64,000 nt of DNA from Colwellia demingiae. GTDB taxonomy: Bacteria; Pseudomonadota; Gammaproteobacteria; Enterobacterales; Alteromonadaceae. The translations under genes and the position numbers were made by a program. Location: positions 248,001 through 312,000 of the forward strand of contig NZ_VOLT01000007.1 of the NCBI RefSeq assembly GCF_007954275.1, given 5' to 3'. Below, in pieces: positions 34,056 through 45,400 of the stretch; the first letter of the stretch is position 1; the number at the start of each line of letters is the position of its first letter. Under the pieces are notes generated by a model. That model searched no databases. It saw only the letters and a list, made by a program, of their open reading frames with translations, and was not told the origin of the DNA.

Positions 34056-36848
34056 ATGAATACACAAAAAACGGCATTAGCAACAATGTTTGCTCTAATG
34101 TTTTCTACTGCACATGCTGCTGAAGAAAATCAAGATAAAGACAAAAAAGATGTATCAGGTATAGAAGTGATAGAAGTCACTAGCGGGATTAAATATTCTA
34201 TTGTAAAAGCACAATCAATAAAATTAAATGCCGACAGCATAGTTGATGCCATTACCGCTGAAGATATAGGTAAATTCACCGATAGCAATCTTGCTGAATC
34301 TTTACAACGTATTCCTGGCGTACAAATTAGTCGTTCAGAAAATGGCGAAGGACAATATGTATCAATTCGAGGCTTAGGCCCACAGTTTGTTCGCACCACT
34401 GTAAATGGCCGCTCAATGTCTGGTGGTTCGGGTGGTGATAACGGTTTAGGTAATCAACGAGCATATGGTTTAGATGGTGTATCTCCTGATATGACTTCAG
34501 GTGTTGTTGTTATGAAAACTCAAACCGCATCTGTTGAAGAAGGTGGTATTGGTGGTGTTGTTGATATCAAAACGATCAGACCATTAGATTTTTTGGCAGG
34601 CGAAAAAGAAGATGATGGTTTCTTTTTTGGTGCAAATATCGATGCCTTTTATAATGCAGAAAGTGAAGAAACTGACCCTTCTATATCATTAACAGGAGCG
34701 TGGCGCATTACCGACACCTTTGGTGTTTTCGCGAATGTTATCAATAGTGAGCGTTCTACATTAACGCAAATTTCACGAGACAGAGGTTATAAAGTTCACG
34801 AGATTGATGGACAAGAAATTTTTGGCCCTAGCTCAGGTGTTCAATATTCAATGAATGATGGCTCATTAACAAGAGAAAGCTATAACCTTACGTTGCAGTG
34901 GCAACCATCAGATGACTTAGATATTACCGCTGATTATATGAATTCTAGCTGGTTAACTGAGCGCAGACAAAATGTATTAATCTCAGATATTAGTGGTATT
35001 GAGCCGACAAACTCTGTGATTGATACTAGCAATGCGGTAGGTGTGGATGGATACTTACGTGAAGCTGACTTTATGGGGCCTACTGTAGGTCAAATTTCGC
35101 CAAATGAAACTGTATTTGATCGAGAAGAAAATCTCTATGGCATGCATATCAATTGGAATCCCGATGCAGGCCCTTTAACAATAGATTTTGATGTAGCTTA
35201 TTCAGATAGCGGCTATGACCGTAATGAATATTTGTTAGAAGGTGTCGCCGTTAACGAAGCCGCGGGTATTCACTATGATGCAACGGGGGATGCACAATTA
35301 TTTTCAATGTATGATGCAAACGGGAATACGCTAGATGTAGAGAATATGACTTTTAGTCGCCCAGGTAGTGTTGGCTATAACATGATTGACTATGCCTCAG
35401 AAGAGACCGCCTATCGTTTAGATGTTGAGTATGAACTAGACAATGACTTTATTTCTTCTGTTAAAGTCGGTGGTAGTATCCGAGAATTAGAGTCAAGCCT
35501 GACCTTTAATCTCCAACGTTATGGCACAGATCGTCAAGACGCACTTTTAGCTGAACACGGTTTAACTGAAGCTGACCTACCTAGTTATACCTCCTTTTTA
35601 GCGCCTGAAGCCAGTGGTGGTTTCCTGAGTGAGTTAGGTAGTGTTGCTCCTGATACCTGGAATAATATTGGCGCTGCACAGGGTTTTGATTTTTGGAACC
35701 CGCTGGTTGAAAATTCTGCCTGTATACAAGGTCAAGGTGGACTTGATATTGGATTAGCAGCCACAGGAGATTGTTCTGGCTTTAACTTCTTCTCTGAAAT
35801 TTTTTACTATAACGTTGAAGAGAAAATTAGCTCTGTTTATGCCCAGGCAAATATCTTGACAGAAATTGCAGGCATGACTTTAACCGGTAATGTGGGCGTA
35901 AGATATGTACAAACCGATGTTACCGGTACAGGTTATGTGGATTCAGAGCTTAGAACGGCTAAAGGTGATTACAGCAATGTATTGCCTAGTTTAAACCTTT
36001 CTCTGGGTATTACCGATAATACTTATGTACGGTTCGCTGCCTCTACCACGGTTGCTCGTCCAGAACCAGATCAATTGGCAGGTGCAGGGGGAGAAAACCC
36101 GACCATAGATCCAATCACTGACGAGATTACTGGATTAAGTGTTACTAGAAAAAACCCAGATTTAGAACCTTATACGGCTAATCAATATGACGTGATCGTT
36201 GAATGGTATCCAGGTAGCGAAGGCATGTTCTTTGCCGCGGGGTATTTTTACAAAGACATTAGTGACTTTAATAGCACAGACGTTGTTTTTCCTGATGAGT
36301 ATACCTATGACGGTGTAACATATTCAAGCACAGATATTGATATTAGTATCGCACAACCCGTAAATAGTGGTGATGCAAAAGTAAGTGGTATTGAGCTACA
36401 AGGTCATATCCCATTCAGTGAGTTCATAAAGGAAGGTTTCTTTTCTCATATGGGTGTTCAAGCTTCATATACACATTTGATGGACAATGAAACGCCAGCA
36501 GATGATCCAATCACGGGTGCAGCATTACCTTTCCCTGGTGCTTCAGAAGATAACTATTCAGCAGTAGCTTATTATGACGACGGAACGGTTAGCTCACGAC
36601 TTTCTTATACCTACAGAGAGCAAAATTATTTAGCCGTTGATTACTTCGGTGCAGCAACATTTGCGGAAGATTTTACCGCATTGGATTTCAATATTAGTTA
36701 TCAATTAAACGATAACTTAAGTTTTAGATTCCAAGCAAATAACTTACTTGAAGAGCCAATTCGTAAGTCTGTTGCCAACGGTAATATGCCATCATTTTAT
36801 TCTCAGAATGGTAAAAGTTACAACGTAGGTGTTCGGGTAACGTTCTAA
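34056..36848 (+). CDS. TonB-dependent outer-membrane receptor of the rhamnoside locus
   Basis: About 930 residues. I prefer ATG 34056 because GGGGA lies eight bases before it and the signal peptide then begins MNTQKTALATMFALMFSTAHA; an in-frame ATG at 34041 has no ribosome site. Plug: ADSIVDAITAEDIGKFTDSN, LQRIPGVQISRSENGEGQ, YVSIRGLGPQFVRTTVNGRS. Barrel ends KSYNVGVRVTF with terminal Phe. It is of the same broad class as the receptor at 7788, without a SusD partner. As the first gene before secreted enzymes and rhamnosidases, it probably imports rhamnose-rich oligosaccharides. Confidence 0.9.
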   Translation: MNTQKTALATMFALMFSTAHAAEENQDKDKKDVSGIEVIEVTSGIKYSIVKAQSIKLNADSIVDAITAEDIGKFTDSNLAESLQRIPGVQISRSENGEGQYVSIRGLGPQFVRTTVNGRSMSGGSGGDNGLGNQRAYGLDGVSPDMTSGVVVMKTQTASVEEGGIGGVVDIKTIRPLDFLAGEKEDDGFFFGANIDAFYNAESEETDPSISLTGAWRITDTFGVFANVINSERSTLTQISRDRGYKVHEIDGQEIFGPSSGVQYSMNDGSLTRESYNLTLQWQPSDDLDITADYMNSSWLTERRQNVLISDISGIEPTNSVIDTSNAVGVDGYLREADFMGPTVGQISPNETVFDREENLYGMHINWNPDAGPLTIDFDVAYSDSGYDRNEYLLEGVAVNEAAGIHYDATGDAQLFSMYDANGNTLDVENMTFSRPGSVGYNMIDYASEETAYRLDVEYELDNDFISSVKVGGSIRELESSLTFNLQRYGTDRQDALLAEHGLTEADLPSYTSFLAPEASGGFLSELGSVAPDTWNNIGAAQGFDFWNPLVENSACIQGQGGLDIGLAATGDCSGFNFFSEIFYYNVEEKISSVYAQANILTEIAGMTLTGNVGVRYVQTDVTGTGYVDSELRTAKGDYSNVLPSLNLSLGITDNTYVRFAASTTVARPEPDQLAGAGGENPTIDPITDEITGLSVTRKNPDLEPYTANQYDVIVEWYPGSEGMFFAAGYFYKDISDFNSTDVVFPDEYTYDGVTYSSTDIDISIAQPVNSGDAKVSGIELQGHIPFSEFIKEGFFSHMGVQASYTHLMDNETPADDPITGAALPFPGASEDNYSAVAYYDDGTVSSRLSYTYREQNYLAVDYFGAATFAEDFTALDFNISYQLNDNLSFRFQANNLLEEPIRKSVANGNMPSFYSQNGKSYNVGVRVTF

Positions 36849-36864
36849 CAGCCTAGTTGATTTG

Positions 36865-36899
36865 AAAGCTCTATAAGTTTTTGACTTATAGAGCTTTTA
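36865..36899 (+). terminator. Rho-independent terminator after the TonB receptor
   Basis: A 14-base perfect stem (AAAGCTCTATAAGT with ACTTATAGAGCTTT), loop of five, T-rich tail. It would uncouple the receptor from the enzyme genes. Confidence 0.8.
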
Positions 36900-37022
36900 T
36901 TCTATCAAAACAATCAAGATTTTACAGTTTAAAAATGTTTAAAACATAAATGATCTGAAGATTATAGTGATAAAAATTCGCTTGAAGTACTATCTTCTTT
37001 AATAACTTGTGGAGATTAAAAA

Positions 37023-40000
37023 ATGAAAAAAGATGTTTTTTTTGTATGTAAACTACTGCATAGCCTTTGTATATTGTTATTACTGGGAATTTTAAATACG
37101 GCAAGTGCTGATACCCTGCTACATGACTTTGAAACTGATACCGAAGGCTGGGTGGCAGCAAGCAATACCACGGCAGTCAATAAAGTTTCATCAAGTTTAA
37201 ATGGCCCTGGCAGTCCTTATAATGGCGCGTCGATGCTGGAGTTTACCAGAGGAGCTGCCCTGGGCACTGACTGGAGTGTTATATCTCGTAGCTATACCAC
37301 CCCGGTTGATATGAGTACTGCACAAAATCTGCAGCTTGCCTTAAACAGTTACGGTATAAACTCGAGTAATACCAGTTTTACGGTACAGGTGACGCTTACA
37401 AGTAACAACGTGGCGAACGCTAAAGTTTCAACTCAGGCGATTAATGCTAATGCATGGAACCTGGTATCTGTTGATGTCAGTAACTGGAGCGGCAATACCA
37501 GTGTGACGAACATTGAAGTTGCTGTTAAGTCAGATACCTTTACAACTGCATGGGGCGGCAAACATCAAATTGACTGGGTTAGCTTAGAAGGTGCAAGTAG
37601 TACATCCTTACCCCATGATTTTGAAACTGACACCAATGGCTGGCAAGCAGAAAGTAATGTCTCGGCTGTTAATAAAGTTTCAACAAGTGTAAATGGCCCA
37701 GGGACTCCTTATCATGGCTCGTCGATGCTGGAATTTGGCAGAGGACCGGGTTTGGGGACTGACTGGAGTGAAATTTCGCGCGATTTTACAACTCCGATTG
37801 ATATGAGCACAGCACTAAACTTGGAATTTTCTGTGAATAGCTACGGCATAAACCCAAGTAATACCGGCTTTACTGTACAGGTAACACTTACTAGTAACAA
37901 CGGCGCAAGCCCTATCACGGTAACCGAGGCAATAAGCGGTGATTCATGGGATTTGGTGTCTGTTGATATTAGTAACTGGAGTGGTAATACCAGTGTTACT
38001 AAAATAGCTATCGCTGTTAAGTCCGATACATTTGCAACAGCTTGGACTGGCAAACATCAAATTGACTGGGTTGTTCTCGATGGTACTGCTCCTACAAGCG
38101 ACATTTCAATCGATTCAGTTTCTGCCACCGATACGGAAATTAACTTTAGCGGTGAAGTGACAGTAACAAGTAGCTCAACCTTAGTGCTTTATGAGCTGGC
38201 TCCTTATGAGAGCTTTGATATCAATGCCAGTAATACAGCGCTGGATACTATTACGGTATTACCTACTGCTGGTAGCAGTACAAGCTACAGTTTCAATAAT
38301 GTTGCTCGTTTTGAAGGGACGAGAGATAGAGTTTACTCCAAATTTGCGGTTGTTGTAGATAACCAGCATGTGAGTACTCCTGAGTATGTGACGACCTTTC
38401 CAGCTGGCGAAAATGATGATGCTTTACCTATCGCTAAATCGAAAAAAGGGTTGCAAGTTCAAACTGTAGGCGATGCGCAGGATTTAGGTATATCCCATGC
38501 AGCGATAAATGTGCCGCTGGAAAGAATGTGGGCGAGTGCGGCAAACACATTGGGTGGTGACGGCGTTACCTATATGAGCAACTACGCTCATACCACAGAT
38601 GGTGAAACCTTTTATTTTCGTGAAGACGAAATCGATGGGCTGGATCAGCAAATTAAAAATCTGTCAGACAATGATATTACCATCAGCTTGATTATGATTT
38701 TTTATATCTATGACAGAGTACCGGCAAGTGTACAGGGGCATGTATGGCAGACCATGTACAATAGCTTAAAGCATCCTGATGTAGTCGAAAGTGGTGACAC
38801 AATATTGTCGGCATTTAATACCACTAACCAGTCAGGCGTGAAGTACTTTAAAGCATCCATGGAGTTTATTGCAAAACGTTATTCAACAACAGATAGCAAC
38901 GGAAATTATACCAACGGACGTGCTGTTAACTTTATTATTAGTAACGAAGTTAATACCCCTGCGGTATGGAATAACATGGGTAACAAGTCACTTGCTGAAG
39001 CCGCAGCGCAATATGCCCGAACTATGAGAATTGCTAATACGGCAGTTAAGAAAATGCAAACTAATGGGCAGGTATTTATCTCCCTTGACCATTTTTGGGC
39101 AGTCACTGATATGGCTGGTACATATCCTAATCAGGCTTACGCGGGTAAGGCATTTTTAGATGAAATGAACTCAGTAATTAAGCAAAGTGGTGATTTTGAC
39201 TGGGCCATTGCTTATCACCCCTATCCAGAAAATTTATTTGAACCACGGTTCTGGCGTGATAACCCCAATACCACCCAAGCTCATATAAATGCTAATATCA
39301 TTACCTTCAATAATATCGAGCAATTATCTCTGTATGCGAAGTTACCTGATTTACAGTATCAGGGCAGTGACAGAAAGATCATCCTTTCGGAACAGGGATT
39401 TAATGATGCTGATTATAGTTCTGTAACCGTCAGTGAGGCAGATCAGGCGGCCGCTTACGCCTATGCTTATTATAAAATCAGATTTATTGACAATATTGAC
39501 TCAATTATTCTTCACCGACACATAGATCATCCAGGTGAAGGAGGATTGTTGTTAGGGCTGTGGACTTATAGAGCAGATTCGGGCACTTATACAAATCTTG
39601 GTATTCCTGATAATAAGAAAACCATGTACGACGTATTTAAAAATATAGATACGGTGAATACCGAAGCATTAACCGATGCCGAATCTTTGTTGTCAGTGAT
39701 TCAGGCGGATATACCGGGTGCAACTTGGTCTAGTTTGGTTCAAGACTTTGATGCTAATGCGCTGCAAAATTCACCGGAACGTGATATTTCAGCAATCACT
39801 ACAATGTCGGCGCCAATCACCCTTAATCCGACCAGCTATATGTCTAATTTTGATAGTGGGACTAATAGTGACTGGGTTATAAGTGAGTACAGTGATGACA
39901 TTAATGTGATGACATCAATGGCAAGCTTACCGCAAAACCCGCAGGCAGGTTCGCATTTGCTTGAATTAAGTATGGATCACAGTGGACTCGATCTGGACTA

Positions 40001-40373
40001 TGGCGCTGGTCATGGTTTCTCATTAGGAAAGCACGGTATAACGCGTACTTTTACCTCTGCAATTGATGTTTCTACAGCGCCTAAGTTTCAGTTTGCTATA
40101 AATTCTTATGGCGGGGTTCCAGCCAAGACAGGTAATGGCAGCACTAACTATCAGGTCACCGTTAGAGTATTTGGTGAAGATAGTCAGGGAGAGGATGTAA
40201 TGACAGAAGATACATCAAGCATTTCACCAGATAAGTGGAATTTACGCCAAATGGATCTGAATGCATTTAGTGGTAAGGCTAACATCAATAAGATCAAAAT
40301 ATGGTTTCATACCGACTCTAATCAAGATTGGAGTGGTAAATTCCAGGTTGACACCATAGGTTTTGCTCAATAA
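37023..40373 (+). CDS. Secreted multi-module protein with DUF5722-like core and three carbohydrate-binding-like modules
   Basis: 1116 residues. Signal peptide to Ala29. Residues ~32-191 and ~196-353 are two strongly similar modules (each with LHDFETD/LPHDFETD, NGPG-PY-G-SMLEF, IDWV); a third, more distant one covers ~940-1116 (KFQVDTIGFAQ end). They resemble jelly-roll sugar-binding modules. A linker sandwich (~355-470) leads into a ~430-residue TIM-barrel-like core: KKGLQVQTVGDAQDLGISHAAINV, FIISNEVNTPAVWNNMG, WAIAYHPYPENLFEPRFW, ILSEQGFND. The two acidic segments (NEVN, SEQGF) look like glycosidase acid/base and nucleophile positions. I recall this core as DUF5722, with no known activity. 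Confidence 0.7.
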   Translation: MKKDVFFVCKLLHSLCILLLLGILNTASADTLLHDFETDTEGWVAASNTTAVNKVSSSLNGPGSPYNGASMLEFTRGAALGTDWSVISRSYTTPVDMSTAQNLQLALNSYGINSSNTSFTVQVTLTSNNVANAKVSTQAINANAWNLVSVDVSNWSGNTSVTNIEVAVKSDTFTTAWGGKHQIDWVSLEGASSTSLPHDFETDTNGWQAESNVSAVNKVSTSVNGPGTPYHGSSMLEFGRGPGLGTDWSEISRDFTTPIDMSTALNLEFSVNSYGINPSNTGFTVQVTLTSNNGASPITVTEAISGDSWDLVSVDISNWSGNTSVTKIAIAVKSDTFATAWTGKHQIDWVVLDGTAPTSDISIDSVSATDTEINFSGEVTVTSSSTLVLYELAPYESFDINASNTALDTITVLPTAGSSTSYSFNNVARFEGTRDRVYSKFAVVVDNQHVSTPEYVTTFPAGENDDALPIAKSKKGLQVQTVGDAQDLGISHAAINVPLERMWASAANTLGGDGVTYMSNYAHTTDGETFYFREDEIDGLDQQIKNLSDNDITISLIMIFYIYDRVPASVQGHVWQTMYNSLKHPDVVESGDTILSAFNTTNQSGVKYFKASMEFIAKRYSTTDSNGNYTNGRAVNFIISNEVNTPAVWNNMGNKSLAEAAAQYARTMRIANTAVKKMQTNGQVFISLDHFWAVTDMAGTYPNQAYAGKAFLDEMNSVIKQSGDFDWAIAYHPYPENLFEPRFWRDNPNTTQAHINANIITFNNIEQLSLYAKLPDLQYQGSDRKIILSEQGFNDADYSSVTVSEADQAAAYAYAYYKIRFIDNIDSIILHRHIDHPGEGGLLLGLWTYRADSGTYTNLGIPDNKKTMYDVFKNIDTVNTEALTDAESLLSVIQADIPGATWSSLVQDFDANALQNSPERDISAITTMSAPITLNPTSYMSNFDSGTNSDWVISEYSDDINVMTSMASLPQNPQAGSHLLELSMDHSGLDLDYGAGHGFSLGKHGITRTFTSAIDVSTAPKFQFAINSYGGVPAKTGNGSTNYQVTVRVFGEDSQGEDVMTEDTSSISPDKWNLRQMDLNAFSGKANINKIKIWFHTDSNQDWSGKFQVDTIGFAQ

Positions 40374-40386
40374 ACGACAATTGTTA

Positions 40387-40430
40387 ACCAGCTCATTGCG
40401 ATAAATACCAAAGCGATGGGCTGGTACTTT
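40387..40430 (+). terminator. Possible terminator after the DUF5722-like gene
   Basis: ACCAGC-T-CATTGC pairs with GCGATG-G-GCTGGT through two G-T pairs; only a short T-run follows. Confidence 0.5.
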
Positions 40431-40484
40431 TGTGAAATAACAACATTAATGTAAAAGTTTACTATTTAGATACGGAGTTGCCCA

Positions 40485-42308
40485 TTGTCTTTAGCGTTTA
40501 GAAATAAAGGTTTTAATGTTAAAAAGGCAGTAATGAACACTTTGCTTATGTGTCTACTTTTAACCTGTTCTTTTACCAACTGGGGGCAACAGCCTTTAGC
40601 TGCTAGTGATGAGCTGGGAAGAGTACTACCACTGAATAATGAAGTTGGAGATCCACAAAAGAACAAGCAAGTGGGAATGTTTTATTTCTTATGGCAAGGG
40701 GCTCACACTCTTTCGTCAAAAAATTATGACCTAAGCAAACTTATTGCTTCTCACCCAGAAGTTTTAAATAATTTTGATGACCCTCACTGGGGCACAACGA
40801 CTGCGGGTGCTTATTATTTTTGGGGCAAACCGATTTACGATTATTATACAGGTACAGATTACTGGGTTCATTTAAAAAATGTGCAACTTTTAGCCGATGC
40901 AGGCATCGACTTTTTGTACCTGGATAGCACAAATGCACTTCATTACCCCGAAGAAAGCAAAGCGCTAATGCAGGCGATAGACACGGTATTACAACAAGGT
41001 AAACCTGCGCCTAAGCTTGTCTATTACACTAATACCAAATCTGCTGACACCATGCAAAACATATATAACGAGTTGTATAAACCCGGTGCGCCTCATTATT
41101 ATCCTAACACCTGGTTTTACCTTGATGGTAAGCCGCTTATCATTGGTGATAAAGTTGCGGCTAAAGAAACAGACTATATCAATTTTTTTACTTTTAGAGC
41201 CAACCAATGGCCTAATGAAGCAGTAAAGGCCAACGGCTGGCCTTGGATAGAATTTGAAAGACCTCAAAAAGTATACCTCAATGAAGCTGGAAAAAGAGAA
41301 GTTATCAATGTCTCGGTTGCTCAGCATCCTAATTTGGCTGAGTCTATGGGAGGTTCCGCATTTTATAAGGGTAAAGGCAACTGGGGTAGAAGCTTTAGAG
41401 AAGGCACAACAGGCGATCCCAAAATAGACATAAAGCATGGTTACAATGTGCAAGAGCAATGGGACTACGCGATTTCTCAGAACGTGCCTTATGTGTTGGT
41501 TACCGGATGGAACGAATGGATTGTTGGACGATGGAGTTATCTGGATGAATCTATTGTTGGACAATGGCAATTTGAACGCGAGCCTAAAGCCGAACATTCT
41601 CTATTTGTTGATCAGGCAAGCCCTGAATACAGTCGGGATATAGAGCCTACTAGAACTCAGGGGCTGAAAGATTCCTACTATATGCAGCTGGTTGCTAACG
41701 TACTGAAATACAAAGGGCTGCCAGCCAATCAACCGCTAGCAAAGCAAGTAAGTATTACTAACATGGCAGATTGGGACAAAGTATCAACTTCTTATTGGGA
41801 TTATCAGGGAGATACTCAGTCTCGAAATCATCCGGCAGCGATCCCAAACGTCAACTATTCAAACTCGACTGGCAGAAATGACTTTGTTGAAGCAAAAGTG
41901 TCCAGTGATAAAGACAAGCTGTATTTCTATGCCAAAACAACAGAAAAAATCACCCGCAATTCTGGTGATAACTGGATGAATCTTTATATCAATTTAGATA
42001 GAGATCATTCTACAGGTTGGCAAGGCTTTGATTATCGAGTTATTGGCGGGTCACATCTGCAAAGATATCAGTATAATTCATGGCAAACCATCTCTTCAGT
42101 ATCGTATAAGTCTTTGAACAACCAAATTTATTATGCTATCTCTCGTCGTGAGCTGTCACATACTTCGATTCCAATTAATATTGAATTCAAATGGTCTGAC
42201 AATATGCAGGATTTTTCAGACCCTTTAGATTGGTATATCAATGGAGATACGGCACCAGGAGGCAGGTTCAGTTATGTTGCATTTGTAGAGCAAAAAGTAG
42301 GCAAGTGA
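40485..42308 (+). CDS. Secreted GH99/GH71-like glycosidase with C-terminal module
   Basis: 607 residues. TTG 40485 has GGAG eight bases before it and gives a signal peptide with a basic start (RNKGFNVKK) and a hydrophobic core (TLLMCLLLTCSF); ATG 40533 is the alternative. The ~350-residue TIM-barrel part has VGMFYFLWQGAH, HWGTTTAGAYYFWGKPIYDYY, AGIDFLYLDSTNALHY, NTWFYLDGKPLIIG, and VLVTGWNEWIVGRW, like GH99/WbsX-type proteins that end strands in WNEW. Residues ~415-607 are a beta module (YFYAKTTEKI, FDYRVIGGS). The substrate is unknown; position suggests cutting a rhamnose-containing polysaccharide. Confidence 0.68.
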   Translation: MSLAFRNKGFNVKKAVMNTLLMCLLLTCSFTNWGQQPLAASDELGRVLPLNNEVGDPQKNKQVGMFYFLWQGAHTLSSKNYDLSKLIASHPEVLNNFDDPHWGTTTAGAYYFWGKPIYDYYTGTDYWVHLKNVQLLADAGIDFLYLDSTNALHYPEESKALMQAIDTVLQQGKPAPKLVYYTNTKSADTMQNIYNELYKPGAPHYYPNTWFYLDGKPLIIGDKVAAKETDYINFFTFRANQWPNEAVKANGWPWIEFERPQKVYLNEAGKREVINVSVAQHPNLAESMGGSAFYKGKGNWGRSFREGTTGDPKIDIKHGYNVQEQWDYAISQNVPYVLVTGWNEWIVGRWSYLDESIVGQWQFEREPKAEHSLFVDQASPEYSRDIEPTRTQGLKDSYYMQLVANVLKYKGLPANQPLAKQVSITNMADWDKVSTSYWDYQGDTQSRNHPAAIPNVNYSNSTGRNDFVEAKVSSDKDKLYFYAKTTEKITRNSGDNWMNLYINLDRDHSTGWQGFDYRVIGGSHLQRYQYNSWQTISSVSYKSLNNQIYYAISRRELSHTSIPINIEFKWSDNMQDFSDPLDWYINGDTAPGGRFSYVAFVEQKVGK

Positions 42309-42447
42309 AATTAGCCATCAAAGGTTTTCGAACAGGCAAATAGTAATAACGAGAGGCTGATATTTAAAAAGATAAATCGTCACTTAAGATTAAATAATGA
42401 TTTGAAAATGGGGAGTTAAAAATGTTTTGGGTATGTGGAGAAGTATT

Positions 42448-45400
42448 ATGAAAATTAAACGTTTGATAGAAATTATAGCTAATAGAAAATTTAGTGCTTT
42501 GTTATGGCTGTCACGATTAAAATGCTTACCTGCCATGATGGTTGTTTGCTTAGGTATTGTATCAATATCAGGTTGCGGTGCAGATAAGAATGCGCCTGAA
42601 AAAGTAACAAATAAAAGTCAAACAGAGCGCTTAAAGGAAAATACGGCGGATAGAAAAGCACTTGCTAGCAACTTTGTTGAGCCACCTAAGTCTATTCAAA
42701 CCAGCGTCTATTGGTATTGGATATCAAATCATCTCTCAAAAGAAGGCGTTATTCGTGATCTCCATGCAATGAAAGATGCTGGGATAAACCGCGCTTTTAT
42801 CGGCAATATTGGTCTTGACGATCTCCCCTTCGGTAAAGTGAAGATGTTGAGTGAGCAGTGGTGGGAAATTTTGCACGTTGCACTGAAAACTGCCACTGAA
42901 CTGGATATTGAGATTGGTATCTTCAACTCTCCTGGATGGAGCCAATCAGGGGGCCCTTGGGTAAAAGCTGAAAATTCCATGCGTTATCTTATTTCCTCTG
43001 AAACGCGAGTTAATGGACCGGCAAAATTCTCGAAGAAACTGAAAAGACCCCATGATATTTATCAAGATGTAAAAGTTATCGCTTATCCTGTGCCAGAAAG
43101 TCATGGACGCGTATTGGATAATAATAACAGTATGATCACTGCAAGCCCTAAGCTTTCAGAACTCGCCACTTTACTCGATGGTGACATATCAACAGGCGTT
43201 AAATTTACCGGTGACGGTAACTATACCTTCGATATTAAAGCCGATAAAGCATTTACCGCGCGTAGCCTTTCGGTGCGGTCACTCGAAGTCATCATGAAGG
43301 CAAACGTGCTGTTTCAAGCTAAGAATAACAACGGCGAGTTTACCACCGTAAAAGCATTTGAAATTGACCGCTCCAACGCGAGCATAGAAGTTGGCTTTGT
43401 CCCTTTTGCGCCAGTTGTACTTTCGTTCCCTGCGGTTACTGCCAGCGAATTTCGATTAGTTGTCGATTATGAAAAGCCTAAAGGTCCCTATATTGCGCCC
43501 GGTGCTAAATTATCTGGCCTTGCCGAAATCGTCATATCCCAAGCACCACGCGTAGAGCGATATGCTGAGAAAACACTAGCTAAAATGCATGCTACGCCTA
43601 TGCCTTACTGGAAAGAATATCAGTGGTCTGAGCAAGCAAGCGTAGCAGACAAAAGCCTTGTTATCGATCCAGCACGGGTGCTTGATATCTCAGAGCATAT
43701 GTCAAGCGATGGCACGCTTAACTGGGATGTTCCCGAAGGTGAATGGGTTATTCAACGCTCTGGTATGACTCCTACTGGCACCACAAATGGTCCTTCAGCA
43801 CCTGAAGCAATGGGTTATGAAGTTGACAAGTTAAGTAAAGAGCATGCAGAAATGCATTTCTATGGCCATATGGGGGAAGTGCTCAAGCGTATCCCTGCAG
43901 AAGATAGAAAAACCTTTAAAGTGGTGGTGCAGGACAGCTACGAAAAAGGCGGGCAAAATTTCACCGATGGATTTTTAGAGGAATTTGCAGAAGTTTATGG
44001 TTATGATCCCTTGCCATACCTGCCTGTGTACCAAGGCATCGTCGTAAAAAGCCAGCAGGCTTCAGACGGGTTTTTGTGGGATATGCGCCGTTTGGTCGCC
44101 AATAAAGTCGCTTACGATTATGTAGCGGGCCTGCGTGAGGTCAGCCATAAACACGGGCTGACCACATGGCTTGAGAATTACGGCCATTGGGGTTTCCCTG
44201 GCGAATTTTTGATGTATGGCGGACAATCCGATGAAATAGCCGGAGAGTTCTGGAGTGAAGGCGAGTTGGGCAATATTGAAAACCGCGCCGCGACGTCAGC
44301 CGGACATATTTATGGTAAAACTAAAATATCAGCTGAATCAAACACCGCAGGTTTGAAAGCTTTTTATCGGTATCCTGGCATTATTAAACAGCGTAGTGAC
44401 CGTTTCTTCGCTGAAGGTATAAACAATACGCTTTTGCATGTCATGATCACCCAACCCTATGAGGATAAATTTCCCGGTGTAAATGCCTGGTTTGGTACCG
44501 AGTTCAACCGTAAAAACACCTGGTTTTCACAAATTGATGTCTATACCCAGTATCTTAAACGCACCAATTACATGCTTCAGCAAGGATTGAATGTCGCCGA
44601 TATTGCGTATTTTATTGGCGAAGACACACCTAAAATGACCGGGGTGACAGACCCTGAAGCACCTATTGGTTATCAGTTTGATTATATGAATGCCGAGGTT
44701 ATTGAAAAATACATGACTGTCGAAGATGGACTGATCACACTACCCCATGGCACACAGTACAGTATTATGGTGCTGCCGAAACTTGAGACCATGCGTCCGG
44801 CATTGTTAGCCAAAATCAAACAACTAGTGAACGAAGGTGCAGTAATTTTGGGGCCACCTCCTAGTCGATCTCCTAGTTTACAAGATCAGCCACAAGCCGA
44901 CCAACAGGTTCAGTCTATGGCTGCACAATTGTGGGGCGATGTTGATGGCATAACGGTGAAATCACGCAAAGTTGGCAAAGGGATGATCATTAATGGATTG
45001 GATATGACAGAAGCTTTTGCTTTGCTTAACACCGTGCCTGATGTGAAACTACCCGAAGACAATAGCATTCACTATGGACATCGCACGCTGGACGGTCAGG
45101 ATATATACTTCATTACCAACCAAACTGAGGATACTAAGATAGTTACACCCGAATTTAGGGTAATAGGTAAACAGCCAGAACTATGGCAAGCAACAACTGG
45201 ATATCGTCGTGATTTACCTGCTTACCAGCAATCAGAGCAAACTACTGCTGTGCCTTTGAAACTGGAACCTCTAGAAAGTGTCTTTGTTGTTTTCAGCAAA
45301 CCTGTGGGACCAGCAAAGGTAACAGGCATTGCTGCTAACTATCCTGAAGCTAAGCTCGTTAGCGACATCACAACACCGTGGAACGTCACTTTCGACTCTA

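Noticed and set aside
40989..41597. 202-residue minus-strand open frame
   Set aside because: It lies wholly inside the GH99-like gene on the other strand and shows no family features; a shadow frame.
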